64,000 nucleotides of DNA, taken from positions 2,289,001 through 2,353,000 of the forward strand of contig NZ_CP009571.1 in NCBI RefSeq assembly GCF_000764535.1, written 5' to 3'. This DNA is from Sphingomonas taxi (GTDB taxonomy: Bacteria > Pseudomonadota > Alphaproteobacteria > Sphingomonadales > Sphingomonadaceae). Below, piece by piece: positions 54,999 to 63,853 of the stretch. How positions within the stretch are numbered: the stretch's first letter is position 1; the number at the start of each line of letters is the position of its first letter. Under the pieces are notes generated by a model, which was given only the letters and a program-made list of their open reading frames with translations, was not told the DNA's origin and did no database searches. The translations under genes were made by a program, and so were the position numbers.

Positions 54999-55093
54999 CC
55001 GGTGCTCCCGCGAAGGCGGGAGCCCAGGAGTCCCGTACGCGATCGGACGTTGCTCTGCTTGGCCCCGGGTTCCCGCTTTCGCGGGAACACCGG
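54999..55093. repeat. Paired-hairpin repeat, third copy
   Basis: The left hairpin GCTCCCGCGAAGGCGGGAGC and right hairpin TTCCCGCTTTCGCGGGAA are separated by ~40 nt. The same middle stretch GTTGCTCTGCTTGGCCC also occurs in the element at ~15178. CCGGTG...CACCGG ends pair. It sits in the 254-nt gap between the M56 protease gene and the MBL hydrolase gene. Confidence 0.8.
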
Positions 55094-55103
55094 ATGGGCC
55101 GCA

Positions 55104-56630
55104 TCAATCCTTGTCCGGCGAAGCCATCTCCGCGCGCAATTCCGCCAGTGCCGAATCCATCTCGGCCAGCGCCTCCTTGCGCCCGCTGGCGGGGATGAGC
55201 TGGTTGGCGGCGATGCTGGCCCGCGAGGCCTCGACACTCGCCAGCGCGCTCGCCATCGCGTTGCGGCGGATTTCGGCGGCATTGACCGTGGCGGCAGCGC
55301 TGGCGGCAGTCGCGACGCGGATACGGTTGGTGCAGATCACCATCGTCCGCTTCCCGCCCTTCCGGCCCTGCACGACGAATTGCTGCGCCTCGCCATCCCG
55401 GCCGAGGCTGCAATTGCGCTCGCTGACCTCGGGCACGGTCCGCATCGACCGGTCGACCATCGCCTGGAGCTCGCGAGCGTCGGGGTGCCCGTTCTCCGTC
55501 GTGCTATGGGTGCTGCTGTCCGTGGCGGTCCGCTTGACGACGATGCGGCGGACGCTCGGAGCCGGCTTCGCGGCATCCGCCATCGCCGGCATGGCCGGCA
55601 TTGCCGGCATCTCCGGCGTTTCCGGCGTTTCCGGCATCTCGGGCATGTCGAGGGCGGCCGACGTCGCCTGCAGGTCGATCCCCATCGTGTTGCCGACCCG
55701 ATGGCTGATCGCCGCGGCGGCGCTGGTGCCCGAGGCGGTCACGCCGAGCCCGCCGAGCACGACAGTCGAGACCAGCGCACCACCCAGAGCGAGGCGGCGG
55801 CGCGAACGCGGCGAGGTGGACAGCATGCGGAGTCTCCCTTTCAGATCGTCGATGGTGTGCAGATGACAGGCCGCAGAGACCGCGCCGCCATGCGCCGCCT
55901 TGACGATGGCGCAGGCATAAGCGTGGCGGTCGATCGTCGATCGGCCGGCGAGGACGCGAGCATCGTTGGCGAGTTCCTGATCGGCGCGGAAGGCGCGAAA
56001 CGCACGCCAGGCGACCGGATTGAACCAGTGCAGCGCCAGCACGCCGAGCGCGATCCAATTGGCGATCAGGTCGCCGCGCTGGTGGTGGCCGATCTCATGC
56101 TCCAGCGCCAGCTCCCGCTCGTCGGCGTCGTAGCGGTCGGCGAAATCGAGTGGAAAGGCGACGTAGCGGCGCATCACGCCGAAGGCGAGCGGCCCGGCCG
56201 CCGCCTCGCTGGCGATGATGTGCACGCCGCGCACCTCCTCGATGCTCGCCGCGGTGCCGAGCAGGCGGCGGCAGTGGCGCCGATGGCTGGTCAGGTGCCA
56301 GACGAGGAAGCCGAGCGCGCCAGCCGCCCACAACAGGCCGACGATCCAGCCGATCGCCGGCGCGGCGACCGCCACCGGCGCCACCGTATCGTTCGCCGCG
56401 CCATCGGCGACCAGGATGGTGAGCGTGTCGCTGGCGCGGCTGATCGGCGTCGCCGCCACCTCCTGCCACGCCGCGGGCAGCGGTGGCAGCAGCAGGCGCA
56501 GCAACGGCAGCGCCCACAGGGCATAAGCGACCTGCGGCCCGAAGGCGTTGCGCACCGGCGCGCGCACCAGCATGACCAGCGCCATCAGGAGCGTGGAGGC
56601 GATCAGCGCCTCGACCAGCCAGCCGATCAC
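55104..56630 (-). CDS. BlaR1-like M56 family membrane metallopeptidase
   Basis: The product has 508 residues. Several transmembrane helices fill the N-terminal third. The zinc-protease motif HEIGHH is at residues 178-183 (His178, Glu179, His182), followed by GDLIANWIALGVLALHWFNPVAW. The region at ~330-350 is a proline/Met repeat (MPETPETPEMPAMPAMPAM). The C-terminal ~140 residues have no penicillin-binding domain, so sensing must differ from classic BlaR1. It is coupled to the BlaI-type repressor by an overlap at 56627-56630. Confidence 0.85.
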   Translation of the reverse strand: MIGWLVEALIASTLLMALVMLVRAPVRNAFGPQVAYALWALPLLRLLLPPLPAAWQEVAATPISRASDTLTILVADGAANDTVAPVAVAAPAIGWIVGLLWAAGALGFLVWHLTSHRRHCRRLLGTAASIEEVRGVHIIASEAAAGPLAFGVMRRYVAFPLDFADRYDADERELALEHEIGHHQRGDLIANWIALGVLALHWFNPVAWRAFRAFRADQELANDARVLAGRSTIDRHAYACAIVKAAHGGAVSAACHLHTIDDLKGRLRMLSTSPRSRRRLALGGALVSTVVLGGLGVTASGTSAAAAISHRVGNTMGIDLQATSAALDMPEMPETPETPEMPAMPAMPAMADAAKPAPSVRRIVVKRTATDSSTHSTTENGHPDARELQAMVDRSMRTVPEVSERNCSLGRDGEAQQFVVQGRKGGKRTMVICTNRIRVATAASAAATVNAAEIRRNAMASALASVEASRASIAANQLIPASGRKEALAEMDSALAELRAEMASPDKD

Positions 56631-56995
56631 TGCTTGAGGTCCTTCAACAGCGCCTCGATCTCGGCGATGTCGGTCGCGGTGAGTTCGTCGCGCTCGGCGA
56701 GATGCGCGACCAGCGGCGTCAATTTACCGCCGAACAGGCGGTCGATCAGCCGCTTCGATTCGCCCGACACATAATCGCCACGCGCGACGAGCGGGCGATA
56801 GAGATAGCGGCGGCCGTCCTCCTCATGCGCGATCGCGGTCTTGGCGAGCAGCCGGCCAAGCAGCGTCTTGACGGTGTTGGCGCTCCACCCGCGGGCGGGA
56901 TCGACGCGTTCGGCCACGTCCTGCGCGGTAAGCGGCGCCTCGTCCCACAGCACCTCCATGACCGCATGTTCGGCATCGCTGATTCGTTCGACCAC
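56627..56995 (-). CDS. BlaI/MecI/CopY-family transcriptional repressor
   Basis: The product has 122 residues. A winged-helix domain (~1-75) contains MEVLWDEAPLTAQDVAERVD and WSANTVKTLLGRLLAKTAI, followed by a C-terminal dimerisation helix and a cleavage-prone region. BlaI repressors are inactivated by their M56 partner, here encoded next. A matching operator (TACA..TGTA) lies just upstream. The gene begins 18 nt from the operator. Confidence 0.93.
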   Translation of the reverse strand: MVERISDAEHAVMEVLWDEAPLTAQDVAERVDPARGWSANTVKTLLGRLLAKTAIAHEEDGRRYLYRPLVARGDYVSGESKRLIDRLFGGKLTPLVAHLAERDELTATDIAEIEALLKDLKQ

Positions 56996-57012
56996 GGCTA
57001 CGCTCCTGTTGG

Positions 57013-57026
57013 ACTACAGGTGTAAT
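57013..57026. promoter_or_regulatory. BlaI/MecI-type operator
   Basis: ACTACAGGTGTAAT is a near-perfect palindrome (TACA-N2-TGTA core) that matches the BlaI/MecI family operator. It lies ~18 nt before the repressor ATG, consistent with autoregulation. Confidence 0.7.
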
Positions 57027-57251
57027 CGTACCGTTTACGGACGTAGTCAAGAGGGATGCGGCGATGTCGGGATCGCTTACAGGTCGGTGCGGCACGAGAC
57101 GGCCGTTAACCGTATAAGCGGCGGAAATCCGCCGCTCCGCACGATTGGCACGGCGTCTGCATATCGAGAGCCAGCCGAGCGTCACGACGCTTCAGCAGGG
57201 TGGGGTCATCGCTTTTCCGCGTCTCGCGACCCCACCCGCACCCGGCACCGG

Positions 57252-57578
57252 TCAGGCTGCGGCCGTATCGCCCTTCAACAGCGTCGCCAGTTCGCCGCTC
57301 TCATACATCTCCATCATGATGTCCGATCCGCCGACGAATTCGCCGCCGACGTAAAGCTGCGGGATCGTCGGCCAGTCCGAATAGGCCTTGATGCCCTGGC
57401 GGATGCCCTGGTCCTGCAGCACGTCGACGCTCTCATAGTCGACGTTGAGATGGTCGAGGATCGCGACCGCGCGGCTGGAGAAGCCGCATTGCGGGAACAG
57501 CGGACTGCCTTTCATGAACAATACCACGGCATTGTTCTTCACGACGGCGTCGATGCGGGCGTTGGTGTCGTCAGTCAT
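57252..57578 (-). CDS. grxD: Monothiol glutaredoxin (Grx4 family)
   Basis: The product has 108 residues. The active site is CGFS at residues 31-34 (PLFPQCGFSSRAV). The C-terminal GGEFVGGSDIMMEMYESGEL binds glutathione and, in dimers, a [2Fe-2S] cluster. It transfers iron-sulfur clusters together with BolA, whose gene lies directly upstream on the same strand. Three in-frame ATGs occur; the one at 57578 gives the best spacing to GAGG. An ~11-nt gap separates it from bolA. Confidence 0.92.
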   Translation of the reverse strand: MTDDTNARIDAVVKNNAVVLFMKGSPLFPQCGFSSRAVAILDHLNVDYESVDVLQDQGIRQGIKAYSDWPTIPQLYVGGEFVGGSDIMMEMYESGELATLLKGDTAAA

Positions 57579-57589
57579 GGTCATCATCC

Positions 57590-57820
57590 TCAGGCGGCGG
57601 CGGTCTTGAGCTGCAGGGCGTGGAGTTCGCCGCCCATGCGCTGGCCGAGCGCCGCATATACGGCTTGGTGTTGCTTGCGGAGCGGCAGACCGGCGAAGCT
57701 CGCCGATACGACGCGGGCGGCATAATGATCGCCGTCGCCGGCGAGGTCGGTAATCTCGACCTCGGCGTCGGGGATGGCGGCGCGGATCAGCGCGGCGATG
57801 TCGTCGGCGGCCATCGGCAT
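57590..57820 (-). CDS. BolA family protein
   Basis: The product has 76 residues. The BolA fold pattern is visible: AALIRAAIPDAEVEITDLAGDGDHYAARVVSASFAGL, then KQHQAVYAALGQRMGGELHALQLKT. BolA proteins work with monothiol glutaredoxins in iron-sulfur handling, and grxD follows. ATG at 57818-57820 overlaps the stop of DUF1476 (TGATG). Short form, as in BolA-like proteins of alphaproteobacteria. Confidence 0.92.
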   Translation of the reverse strand: MPMAADDIAALIRAAIPDAEVEITDLAGDGDHYAARVVSASFAGLPLRKQHQAVYAALGQRMGGELHALQLKTAAA

Positions 57821-58149
57821 CAGCCCTGCTCCGCCTGGATCAGCTGCCGCCGCGCCTCGATCATCTTCTCGGCGAGCGCGCGGCGTACCGCGGCATCGTC
57901 GGTCTCGACACCGGCGGCGGTCAGGTCGCCCAACAGCTTGCGCACGACGTCCTCCTCGCCCGATTCCTCGAAGTCCGCCTGGACCACCGCCTTGGCATAG
58001 GAATCGGTCTCTTCGGGGGTCAGCCCCATCTGCGCCGCGGCCCATTGGCCGAGCAGGCGATTGCGGCGCGCGGTGATGCGAAACGCCATCTCCTCCTCAC
58101 GCGCGAACGCCGCCTCATGGGCGCGCTCACGGTCGTCGAACATGGACAT
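57820..58149 (-). CDS. DUF1476 protein (ATP synthase zeta-subunit-like)
   Basis: The product has 109 residues and is all helical: FDDRERAHEAAFAREEEMAFRITARRNRLLGQWAAAQMGLT. This is DUF1476, known in Paracoccus as the zeta inhibitor subunit of F1Fo-ATPase. It probably limits ATP hydrolysis; the direct role in this organism is inference. The ATG at 58149 is chosen; a GTG at 58155 is possible. Co-transcribed with bolA and grxD. Confidence 0.85.
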   Translation of the reverse strand: MSMFDDRERAHEAAFAREEEMAFRITARRNRLLGQWAAAQMGLTPEETDSYAKAVVQADFEESGEEDVVRKLLGDLTAAGVETDDAAVRRALAEKMIEARRQLIQAEQG

Positions 58150-58321
58150 CGTCACTCACCCCGTTTTTTGCTCCTCCGCACATAGGGGCGCGTCTGCGCA
58201 CGCGCAACGGATGCCCGGAACCGCAGTCCCCGTGCCGGACATAAGTCATTCGGAACAAAAGAGTTAACGATGCGATAACTATGTGAGGGCGAGCACCCCG
58301 CTCGACCGCAGGAGAAGGATC

Positions 58322-58459
58322 ATGATCAAGAGGCCCGTCCCCGCCGGAGGCCATTCGCAGCCCACCCGCGCCGCGCCGCTCACCGGCATCGTCGTCGGAT
58401 CGGCGATATCGCTGTTGCTCTGGGCGTTGATGCTCGCGATCTTCTTCGCGATCCGATGA
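58322..58459 (+). CDS. Small 45-aa single-helix membrane protein
   Basis: The frame has an excellent ribosome site (AGGAGAAGG) before the ATG at 58322. The sequence is basic and Pro/Gly-rich in the first half and has a hydrophobic helix (IVVGSAISLLLWALMLAIFFAIR) at the C-terminus. The stop is at 58457-58459, 3 nt from the stop of the convergent quinone reductase. No family is known. Probably an inner-membrane micropeptide. Confidence 0.6.
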   Translation: MIKRPVPAGGHSQPTRAAPLTGIVVGSAISLLLWALMLAIFFAIR

Positions 58460-58462
58460 CCG

Positions 58463-59461
58463 TCAGCCGACCGCGACCACCAGCTTCCCGATCGCGCCGC
58501 GCGCCGCCATCTTCGCGATCGCGTCGCCGCCGCGCTCCAGCGGAAAGGTCTCGGTCACCTTCGGCGCGATCTTCCCGTCGCGCCACAATTCGAACAGCCG
58601 CGCGACATGCGCCGCATTGGCCTGTGGATCGCGTGCCGCGAAAGCGCCCCAGAACACGCCGCAGACATCGCAGCTCTTGAGCAGCGTCAGATTGAGCGGC
58701 AGCTTCGGGATGCCGGCCGGAAAGCCGACGACGAGATAGCGCCCTTCCCAGCCGATCGCGCGCAGCGCCGGCTCGGCATAATCGCCGCCGACCGGATCGT
58801 AGATCACATCGAACCCGCCGCGCCCGCCGGCCGCCTTGAACCGTTCGGCGAGCGCCTTCGACGCCTCCTTGTCGAACGGCGCGCGACCGTAGACGATCGT
58901 CTCGTCCGCGCCCGCGGCGGTCGCCGCCGCCGCTTTCTCATCCGACGACACCGCCGCGACGACGCGCGCGCCATAGGCCTTGCCGAGTTCGATCGCCGCC
59001 AGCCCGACGCCACCGGCCGCGCCGAGCACCAGCAGCGACTGGCCCGCCTGCAACCGCCCGCGGTCGAGCAAGGCATGGATCGTCGTCGCATAGGTGAGGA
59101 TCAGCGCCGCGCCCTCGGCGAAGTCGCGCTCCACGGGCAGGCGATAGAGCCGCTGCGGCTCGGTGACGATGCTGGTGGCGAGGCCGCCATGGCCGATCAC
59201 CCCCATCACGCGGTCGCCGACCTGCCAGTCGCTGACGCCCTCGCCGAGCGCGTCGATCACGCCGGCGATCTCGCCGCCCGGCGCGAACGGGCGCGGCGGC
59301 TTGAACTGATATTTGTCCTCAATGATCAGGACGTCGGGATAGTTGATCGCGCAGGCCTTGACCGCGATCCGCACCTGGCCCTTGGCCGGTGCCGGATCGG
59401 GCAGCTCGGTGAGTTCTAGAGTGTCAGGTCCGCCCGACGCCGTCGACAGCAATGCCCGCAT
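58463..59461 (-). CDS. NADPH:quinone oxidoreductase family (MDR)
   Basis: The product has 332 residues. The zinc-free medium-chain dehydrogenase/reductase fold has the cofactor motif [21 protein letters not shown] (~143-163) and [28 protein letters not shown] in the N-terminal half. It probably reduces quinones or enoyl compounds with NADPH. The start at 59461 overlaps the leuD gene end by 38 nt. Confidence 0.9.
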   Translation of the reverse strand: MRALLSTASGGPDTLELTELPDPAPAKGQVRIAVKACAINYPDVLIIEDKYQFKPPRPFAPGGEIAGVIDALGEGVSDWQVGDRVMGVIGHGGLATSIVTEPQRLYRLPVERDFAEGAALILTYATTIHALLDRGRLQAGQSLLVLGAAGGVGLAAIELGKAYGARVVAAVSSDEKAAAATAAGADETIVYGRAPFDKEASKALAERFKAAGGRGGFDVIYDPVGGDYAEPALRAIGWEGRYLVVGFPAGIPKLPLNLTLLKSCDVCGVFWGAFAARDPQANAAHVARLFELWRDGKIAPKVTETFPLERGGDAIAKMAARGAIGKLVVAVG

Positions 59462-60053
59462 AACCGCTCCTGCTCGCGATCCAGGGGCGATGTTGATCCA
59501 CCGCGCCCTCGAATTTCGAAATCGCGGTATCCCTTGCCATCGTCAGGCCGATCTCGTCCAGCCCCTCCATCAGGCATTGCCGGCGGAACGGATCGAGGTC
59601 GAAGGCGAAGCGGTCCTGATAGGGCGTCGTCACTGTCATCGTCTCGAGATCGACGGTGACCGGCTGGTCCTTCGCCACCTCGACGAGACGATCCACCGCC
59701 TCCTGCGGCAGCACCACCGGCACGATGCCGTTCTTGAACGCATTGCCCGAGAAGATGTCGGAAAAGCTCGGTGCGATCACCGCGCGCACCCCCATGTCGG
59801 CGAGCGCCCAGGCGGCATGTTCGCGACTCGACCCGCAACCGAAATTGTCGCCGGCGATCAGGATCGGCGCACCGGCATAGCGCGGATCGTCGAAGACGTT
59901 GCCCGGCTGCGCGCGCACCGTCTCGAACGCGCCGCGCGCCAGCCCCGAGCGTGTGATGGTCTTGAGCCAATGCGCCGGGATGATGATGTCGGTGTCGATG
60001 TTCTTGGCACCCCAGGGATAAGCGGTGCCGGTAACGGTCGTGACGGGCTGCAT
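59424..60053 (-). CDS. leuD: 3-isopropylmalate dehydratase small subunit
   Basis: The product has 209 residues. The swivel domain of the isopropylmalate isomerase is clear: [25 protein letters not shown] near the N-terminus, [33 protein letters not shown] (~70-102) and GLDEIGLTM near the C-terminus. The last ~20 residues ([17 protein letters not shown]) extend beyond the usual end and overlap the downstream gene by 38 nt. A 35-residue frame separates it from leuC. Confidence 0.94.
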   Translation of the reverse strand: MQPVTTVTGTAYPWGAKNIDTDIIIPAHWLKTITRSGLARGAFETVRAQPGNVFDDPRYAGAPILIAGDNFGCGSSREHAAWALADMGVRAVIAPSFSDIFSGNAFKNGIVPVVLPQEAVDRLVEVAKDQPVTVDLETMTVTTPYQDRFAFDLDPFRRQCLMEGLDEIGLTMARDTAISKFEGAVDQHRPWIASRSGYAGIAVDGVGRT

Positions 60054-60064
60054 GTCGGCGCCTT

Positions 60065-60172
60065 CTAGCGTTCGGTCTTGACCGGATGCGCAAGCACGCG
60101 CGCGCCCGCGACATAGGCGGCGACGCCGCTCATCATCGCGCCCGCCACCAGCAATACCAATACCTTCTTCAT
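60065..60172 (-). CDS. 35-aa membrane micropeptide between leuC and leuD
   Basis: The frame reads [19 protein letters not shown] and ends HPVKTER. The first half is a lipoprotein-free signal-like or transmembrane helix. The ATG overlaps the leuC stop (ATGA at 60169-60172), and its stop is 11 nt before leuD. The clean coupling at both ends, length and hydrophobicity support a real gene. Family unknown. Confidence 0.6.
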   Translation of the reverse strand: MKKVLVLLVAGAMMSGVAAYVAGARVLAHPVKTER

Positions 60173-61608
60173 CGCGTCGCTCCCATCAGATCCCGTACGT
60201 CGGCGAGCCGCCCGGTCACCGCCGCCGCCGCCGCCATGGCTGGCGACAACAGGTGTGTGCGCGCGCCAGGTCCCTGTCGACCCACGAAATTCCGGTTCGA
60301 CGTGGACGCGCACCGCTCCCCCGCAGGCACCTTGTCGGGGTTCATCGCGAGGCACATCGAACAGCCCGGCTCGCGCCATTCGAACCCGGCCTGCACGAAC
60401 ACCCGGTCGAGCCCCTCGGCCTCCGCCTGCCGCTTGACCAGCCCCGATCCCGGCACGACCATCGCGCGCACGCCGTCGGCGACGTGCCGCCCCTCGGCGA
60501 CCGCGGCGGCGGCGCGCAGATCCTCGATCCGGCTGTTGGTGCAGCTGCCGATGAAGACGTGCTGGACGGGAACGTCCTGCATCGCCGTCCCCGGCGTCAG
60601 CCCCATATAATCGAGGCTGCGCTGCGCCGCCGCGCGCTTGGCGGGATCGGCGAAACTCTCGGGCTCCGGTACGACGCCGGTGATCGGCACGACGTCCTCG
60701 GGGCTCGTTCCCCAGGTCAGCGCCGGCGCGATATCGGTCGCGTCGAGCCGCACGCTCTTGTCGTAGGTCGCGGCGGGATCAGTGGCGAGGCTGCGCCACC
60801 AGGCGACGGCCTTGTCCCACGCCTCGCCCTGCGGCGCCATCGGTCGCCCCTTCAGATAGGCGAAGGTCACGTCGTCGGGCGCGACCAGCCCGGCGCGCGC
60901 ACCGCCCTCGATCGACATGTTGGCGACGGTCATCCGCCCCTCGATCGACATGGCGCGGATCACCTCGCCGGTATATTCGATGACATGGCCGGTTCCGCCC
61001 GCCGCTCCGATCCGGCCCATGATCGCGAGGATCACGTCCTTGGGGCTGACGCCGAAGCCGAGCGTGCCGTCGACGCGCACCTCCATCGTCTTCGACTGGC
61101 TGAGCAGCAGCGTCTGCGTCGCGAGCACATGCTCCACCTCGCTGGTGCCGATGCCGAACGCCAATGCGCCCAAGGCGCCATGCGTCGAGGTATGGCTGTC
61201 GCCGCACACCAGGGTCGTGCCGGGCAGCGTGAAGCCCAGTTCCGGCCCGACGACATGGACGATGCCCTGCTCCGCCGCGGTCGCATCGATATAGTCGACA
61301 CCGAATTCGGCGGTATTGCGGCGCAGTGCATCGAGCTGCTGCGCGCTTTCCGGATCGGCGATCGGCAGCATCCGCCCGGCGGCATCGACGCGCGGCGTCG
61401 TCGGCAGGTTGTGATCGGGCACCGCGAGCGTCAGCTCGGGCCGCCGCACGCGCCGGCCAGCGACACGAAGCCCCTCGAACGCCTGCGGGCTGGTCACCTC
61501 ATGGACGAGGTGCCGGTCGATGTAGATGAGGCAGGTGCCGTCGTCGCGCCGTTCGACGACATGAGCAGCCCAGATCTTTTCGTACAGCGTTTGCGGTCGG
61601 GAAGCCAT
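60169..61608 (-). CDS. leuC: 3-isopropylmalate dehydratase large subunit
   Basis: The product has 479 residues. With leuD it isomerises 2- to 3-isopropylmalate in leucine synthesis. The [4Fe-4S] Cys ligands sit in [12 protein letters not shown] (~345-355) and [12 protein letters not shown] (~410-420). [23 protein letters not shown] is near the C-terminus. ATG at 61606-61608. It heads leuC-micropeptide-leuD-quinone reductase on the minus strand. Confidence 0.96.
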   Translation of the reverse strand: MASRPQTLYEKIWAAHVVERRDDGTCLIYIDRHLVHEVTSPQAFEGLRVAGRRVRRPELTLAVPDHNLPTTPRVDAAGRMLPIADPESAQQLDALRRNTAEFGVDYIDATAAEQGIVHVVGPELGFTLPGTTLVCGDSHTSTHGALGALAFGIGTSEVEHVLATQTLLLSQSKTMEVRVDGTLGFGVSPKDVILAIMGRIGAAGGTGHVIEYTGEVIRAMSIEGRMTVANMSIEGGARAGLVAPDDVTFAYLKGRPMAPQGEAWDKAVAWWRSLATDPAATYDKSVRLDATDIAPALTWGTSPEDVVPITGVVPEPESFADPAKRAAAQRSLDYMGLTPGTAMQDVPVQHVFIGSCTNSRIEDLRAAAAVAEGRHVADGVRAMVVPGSGLVKRQAEAEGLDRVFVQAGFEWREPGCSMCLAMNPDKVPAGERCASTSNRNFVGRQGPGARTHLLSPAMAAAAAVTGRLADVRDLMGATR

Positions 61609-61675
61609 GATGCGCGCCCGTTAACGGAAATGATGCGCGAGCGAAAGCCTGTGCGACAGATTGTTGCCTGTGATA

Positions 61676-62362
61676 TTAAAGCGCGCGATGATCTTCGAAG
61701 ATCGTGCCGCACGCGCGCATCTCGTCTTCATGCGCCGGCTCGCGCCATGTTTCCGTCAGCGCCGCCGCTTCCCATGCCTTGATCGCGGGATGCGCGAAAA
61801 GGCTTTCGCACCAGCGACTTCCGGCATCGCCAACGTCGATCCCGAAGGTCCGCACGCGAAACGCGACCGGCGCGTAAAAGGCCTCGACCGCGGTGAAGCG
61901 ATCCCCCGCCAGCCACGGACCGCCGAAGCGATCGAGCCCTTCCGCCCATAATTCCTTGACCCGCGCAACATCGCGATCGAGCGCCGGCGACGCCGGATGC
62001 GGAGCCGCGCGGACGCCGATGTTCATCATCCGCTCGTTGCGCAGCGCCGAAAAGCCGCCATGCATTTCGGTCACCGCACACATCGCCCAGGCGCGCGCCG
62101 CCGCGTCCCGCGGCCAGACGCCGTCGTGCCGTTCGGCGAGATACAATGTGATGCCGAGCGAGTCCCAGACCGTGCGATCGCCGTCGACCAGCACCGGCAC
62201 CTGCCCACTCGGCGAAAAGGCGCGGAACGCCTCCCAGTTATTTGCCGCCGTAAAGGGTTCGATCCGATCCTCGAACGGAATGCCGAGCGCCGTCATCAAC
62301 GCCCACGGCCGCAGCGACCAGCTCGAATAATTGCGATTGGCGGTGATCAGCACGTAACCCAT
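61676..62362 (-). CDS. Glutathione S-transferase family protein
   Basis: The product has 228 residues. The thioredoxin-like N-domain has NRNYSSWSLRPWALMTALGIPFE with the activating Ser region, and FSPSGQVPVLVDGDRTVWDSLGITLYLAE with the cis-Pro loop and glutathione-binding Asp/Ser. The helical C-domain is complete. Function is probably detoxification. ATG at 62360-62362; an ATG 15 nt upstream is an alternative. It lies 67 nt upstream of leuC and 61 nt after the MNT gene. Confidence 0.88.
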   Translation of the reverse strand: MGYVLITANRNYSSWSLRPWALMTALGIPFEDRIEPFTAANNWEAFRAFSPSGQVPVLVDGDRTVWDSLGITLYLAERHDGVWPRDAAARAWAMCAVTEMHGGFSALRNERMMNIGVRAAPHPASPALDRDVARVKELWAEGLDRFGGPWLAGDRFTAVEAFYAPVAFRVRTFGIDVGDAGSRWCESLFAHPAIKAWEAAALTETWREPAHEDEMRACGTIFEDHRAL

Positions 62363-62422
62363 GGCTGCAGGTCCCATCTCGACTATCTATTCATAGCGGG
62401 GAATCGTCCGACCGGCTGCTGC

Positions 62423-62755
62423 CTAGCCCCTGATTCCGGTCTGAACGACCTCGGTCCGAAGATCGGCACGTATGAAAAGCGTCTTGGCTACCCGGTCGAT
62501 ATGCCGTCGCAACGCTGCGGCCAGTTCGGGACCATAAAGGATCACATCCACCGATACGGCGAGGCTGCTTTCACCGAACAATGTCGCCAATCGTGCCAAA
62601 GTCCTGCCATCGATATCGCCCCATAATATGAGATCGATATCGGACGCCGGACGCGCAGTCCCGAGCGCCCGCGATCCGAACACGCCGACCCGATCGATCC
62701 GATCGGCGAAGGGCGCGAGCACGGACCGTACGATGGCCCGGTCCCGTTCCGACAT
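62423..62755 (-). CDS. mntA: MNT-type minimal nucleotidyltransferase (antitoxin-like)
   Basis: The product has 110 residues when started at the ATG 62755. GSRALGTARPASDIDLILWGD carries the GS and DxD motifs of minimal nucleotidyltransferases (Asp-Ile-Asp). MNT proteins of type VII toxin-antitoxin systems adenylylate and neutralise the HEPN partner. A TTG upstream at 62779 would overlap the HEPN gene by 8 nt and add eight residues. It lies directly downstream of the HEPN gene. Confidence 0.85.
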   Translation of the reverse strand: MSERDRAIVRSVLAPFADRIDRVGVFGSRALGTARPASDIDLILWGDIDGRTLARLATLFGESSLAVSVDVILYGPELAAALRRHIDRVAKTLFIRADLRTEVVQTGIRG

Positions 62756-62771
62756 CACGATGCCGTCCGCG

Positions 62772-63203
62772 TCAGCCAAGCTTTGCCCGTTCGAGCATCA
62801 GCATCAGGTGCAAATCTTCGAATCGCTCGAGGAAGCGCGCCCGGATATCAGCGACCACCCGCTCGAACGCCTGCCGGCGGTAGACGTGCGACATTTCGTT
62901 ACGCGCATCCAGCGCGTCCATCCAGATCGGCCCTTCCTCGATATAGCCGAAGGCGAATGCCGTGCGGAGCACGTCGCCGGGTCCGCTGCGCTCCAGCGTG
63001 ACCTTACGCCAGACCAGAAAGTCCTTCAGCGTCTTCCAGGCGAGTTCGAACGTATATTCGAACCGCTGGATAACCCCCTCCTGCACGATCGGGTGAACAT
63101 CGCCGTCGAGCAGCTCCACGCCCTCCCGCAGCAACACCAAAGCCCCGTCGAAATTGGCGAACCGCTGCACCCAGCGGGGCGTATCGGGGGCGCCGAGATC
63201 CAT
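62772..63203 (-). CDS. hepT: HEPN domain protein (HepT-like toxin, HI0074 family)
   Basis: The product has 143 residues and is mostly helical. The HEPN catalytic motif Rx4-6H reads RNEMSHVY (Arg101, His106). FEYTFELAWKTLKDFLVWRKV (~48-68) is the HI0074-type substrate-binding helix. HEPN proteins of this sort are RNases or tRNA-acting toxins. ATG overlaps the stop of the CoA-transferase gene (TAATG at 63201-63205), and the MNT gene follows. Together they form a HEPN/MNT pair. Confidence 0.88.
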   Translation of the reverse strand: MDLGAPDTPRWVQRFANFDGALVLLREGVELLDGDVHPIVQEGVIQRFEYTFELAWKTLKDFLVWRKVTLERSGPGDVLRTAFAFGYIEEGPIWMDALDARNEMSHVYRRQAFERVVADIRARFLERFEDLHLMLMLERAKLG

Positions 63204-63853
63204 TACCGGTCGAACCGCGCCGTCGTCTTCGCCGCCACCTCATCCGCGGTCACGCCCGGCGCCAGCTCGATCAGCCGGAACGGCGATTGGTGATCCGGCC
63301 GCCGGAACACCGCGAGGTCGGTGACGATCATGTCGACCACGTTCTTGCCGGTCAGCGGCAGCGTGCAGGCGGGGATGAACTTGGGGCTGCCGTCCTTGGC
63401 ATTGTGATCCATCACGACGATGATCTGCTTGACCCCGGCGACGAGGTCCATCGCGCCACCCATCCCCTTGATCATCTTGCCGGGGATCATCCAGTTGGCG
63501 ATGTCGCCGCCCTCGCTCACCTCCATCGCGCCGAGCACCGTCAGGTCGATATGCCCGCCGCGGATCATCGCGAAGCTCTGCTCGCTGCCGAAATAGGCGC
63601 TTTGCGGCAATTCGCTGATCGTCTGCTTGCCGGCGTTGATGAGGTCGGGGTCGACCTCGTCGTCATAGGGAAACGGGCCGATGCCGAGCATGCCGTTCTC
63701 CGACTGCAAGGTCACCGTGATCCCGGCGGGGATATTGTTGGCGACCAAAGTCGGGATGCCGATGCCGAGGTTGACGTAATAGCCGTCACGCAGCTCCTGC
63801 GCGGCGCGCGCCGCCATCTGGTTGCGGTCCCAGCCCTTCGCTTGCGTGGCCAT
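63203..63853 (-). CDS. scoB: 3-oxoacid CoA-transferase subunit B
   Basis: The product has 216 residues. The catalytic Glu is in [15 protein letters not shown] (Glu52 by count). [45 protein letters not shown] (~99-145) is the family signature. It transfers CoA between succinyl-CoA and acetoacetate. Its start overlaps the stop of the upstream gene (TGATG). Subunit A is not in the window. The stop overlaps the HEPN gene start. Confidence 0.95.
   Translation of the reverse strand: MATQAKGWDRNQMAARAAQELRDGYYVNLGIGIPTLVANNIPAGITVTLQSENGMLGIGPFPYDDEVDPDLINAGKQTISELPQSAYFGSEQSFAMIRGGHIDLTVLGAMEVSEGGDIANWMIPGKMIKGMGGAMDLVAGVKQIIVVMDHNAKDGSPKFIPACTLPLTGKNVVDMIVTDLAVFRRPDHQSPFRLIELAPGVTADEVAAKTTARFDR

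Noticed and set aside
55560..55660. CRISPR-like tandem repeats
   Set aside because: The repeated ggcatctccggcgtttcc units encode the MPETPE/MPAMPA stretch of the M56 protease; there are no spacers.
57117..57136. Terminator hairpin after grxD (AGCGGCGG/CCGCCGCT)
   Set aside because: The stem is good but lacks a T run in the grxD direction and lies 116 nt past the stop.
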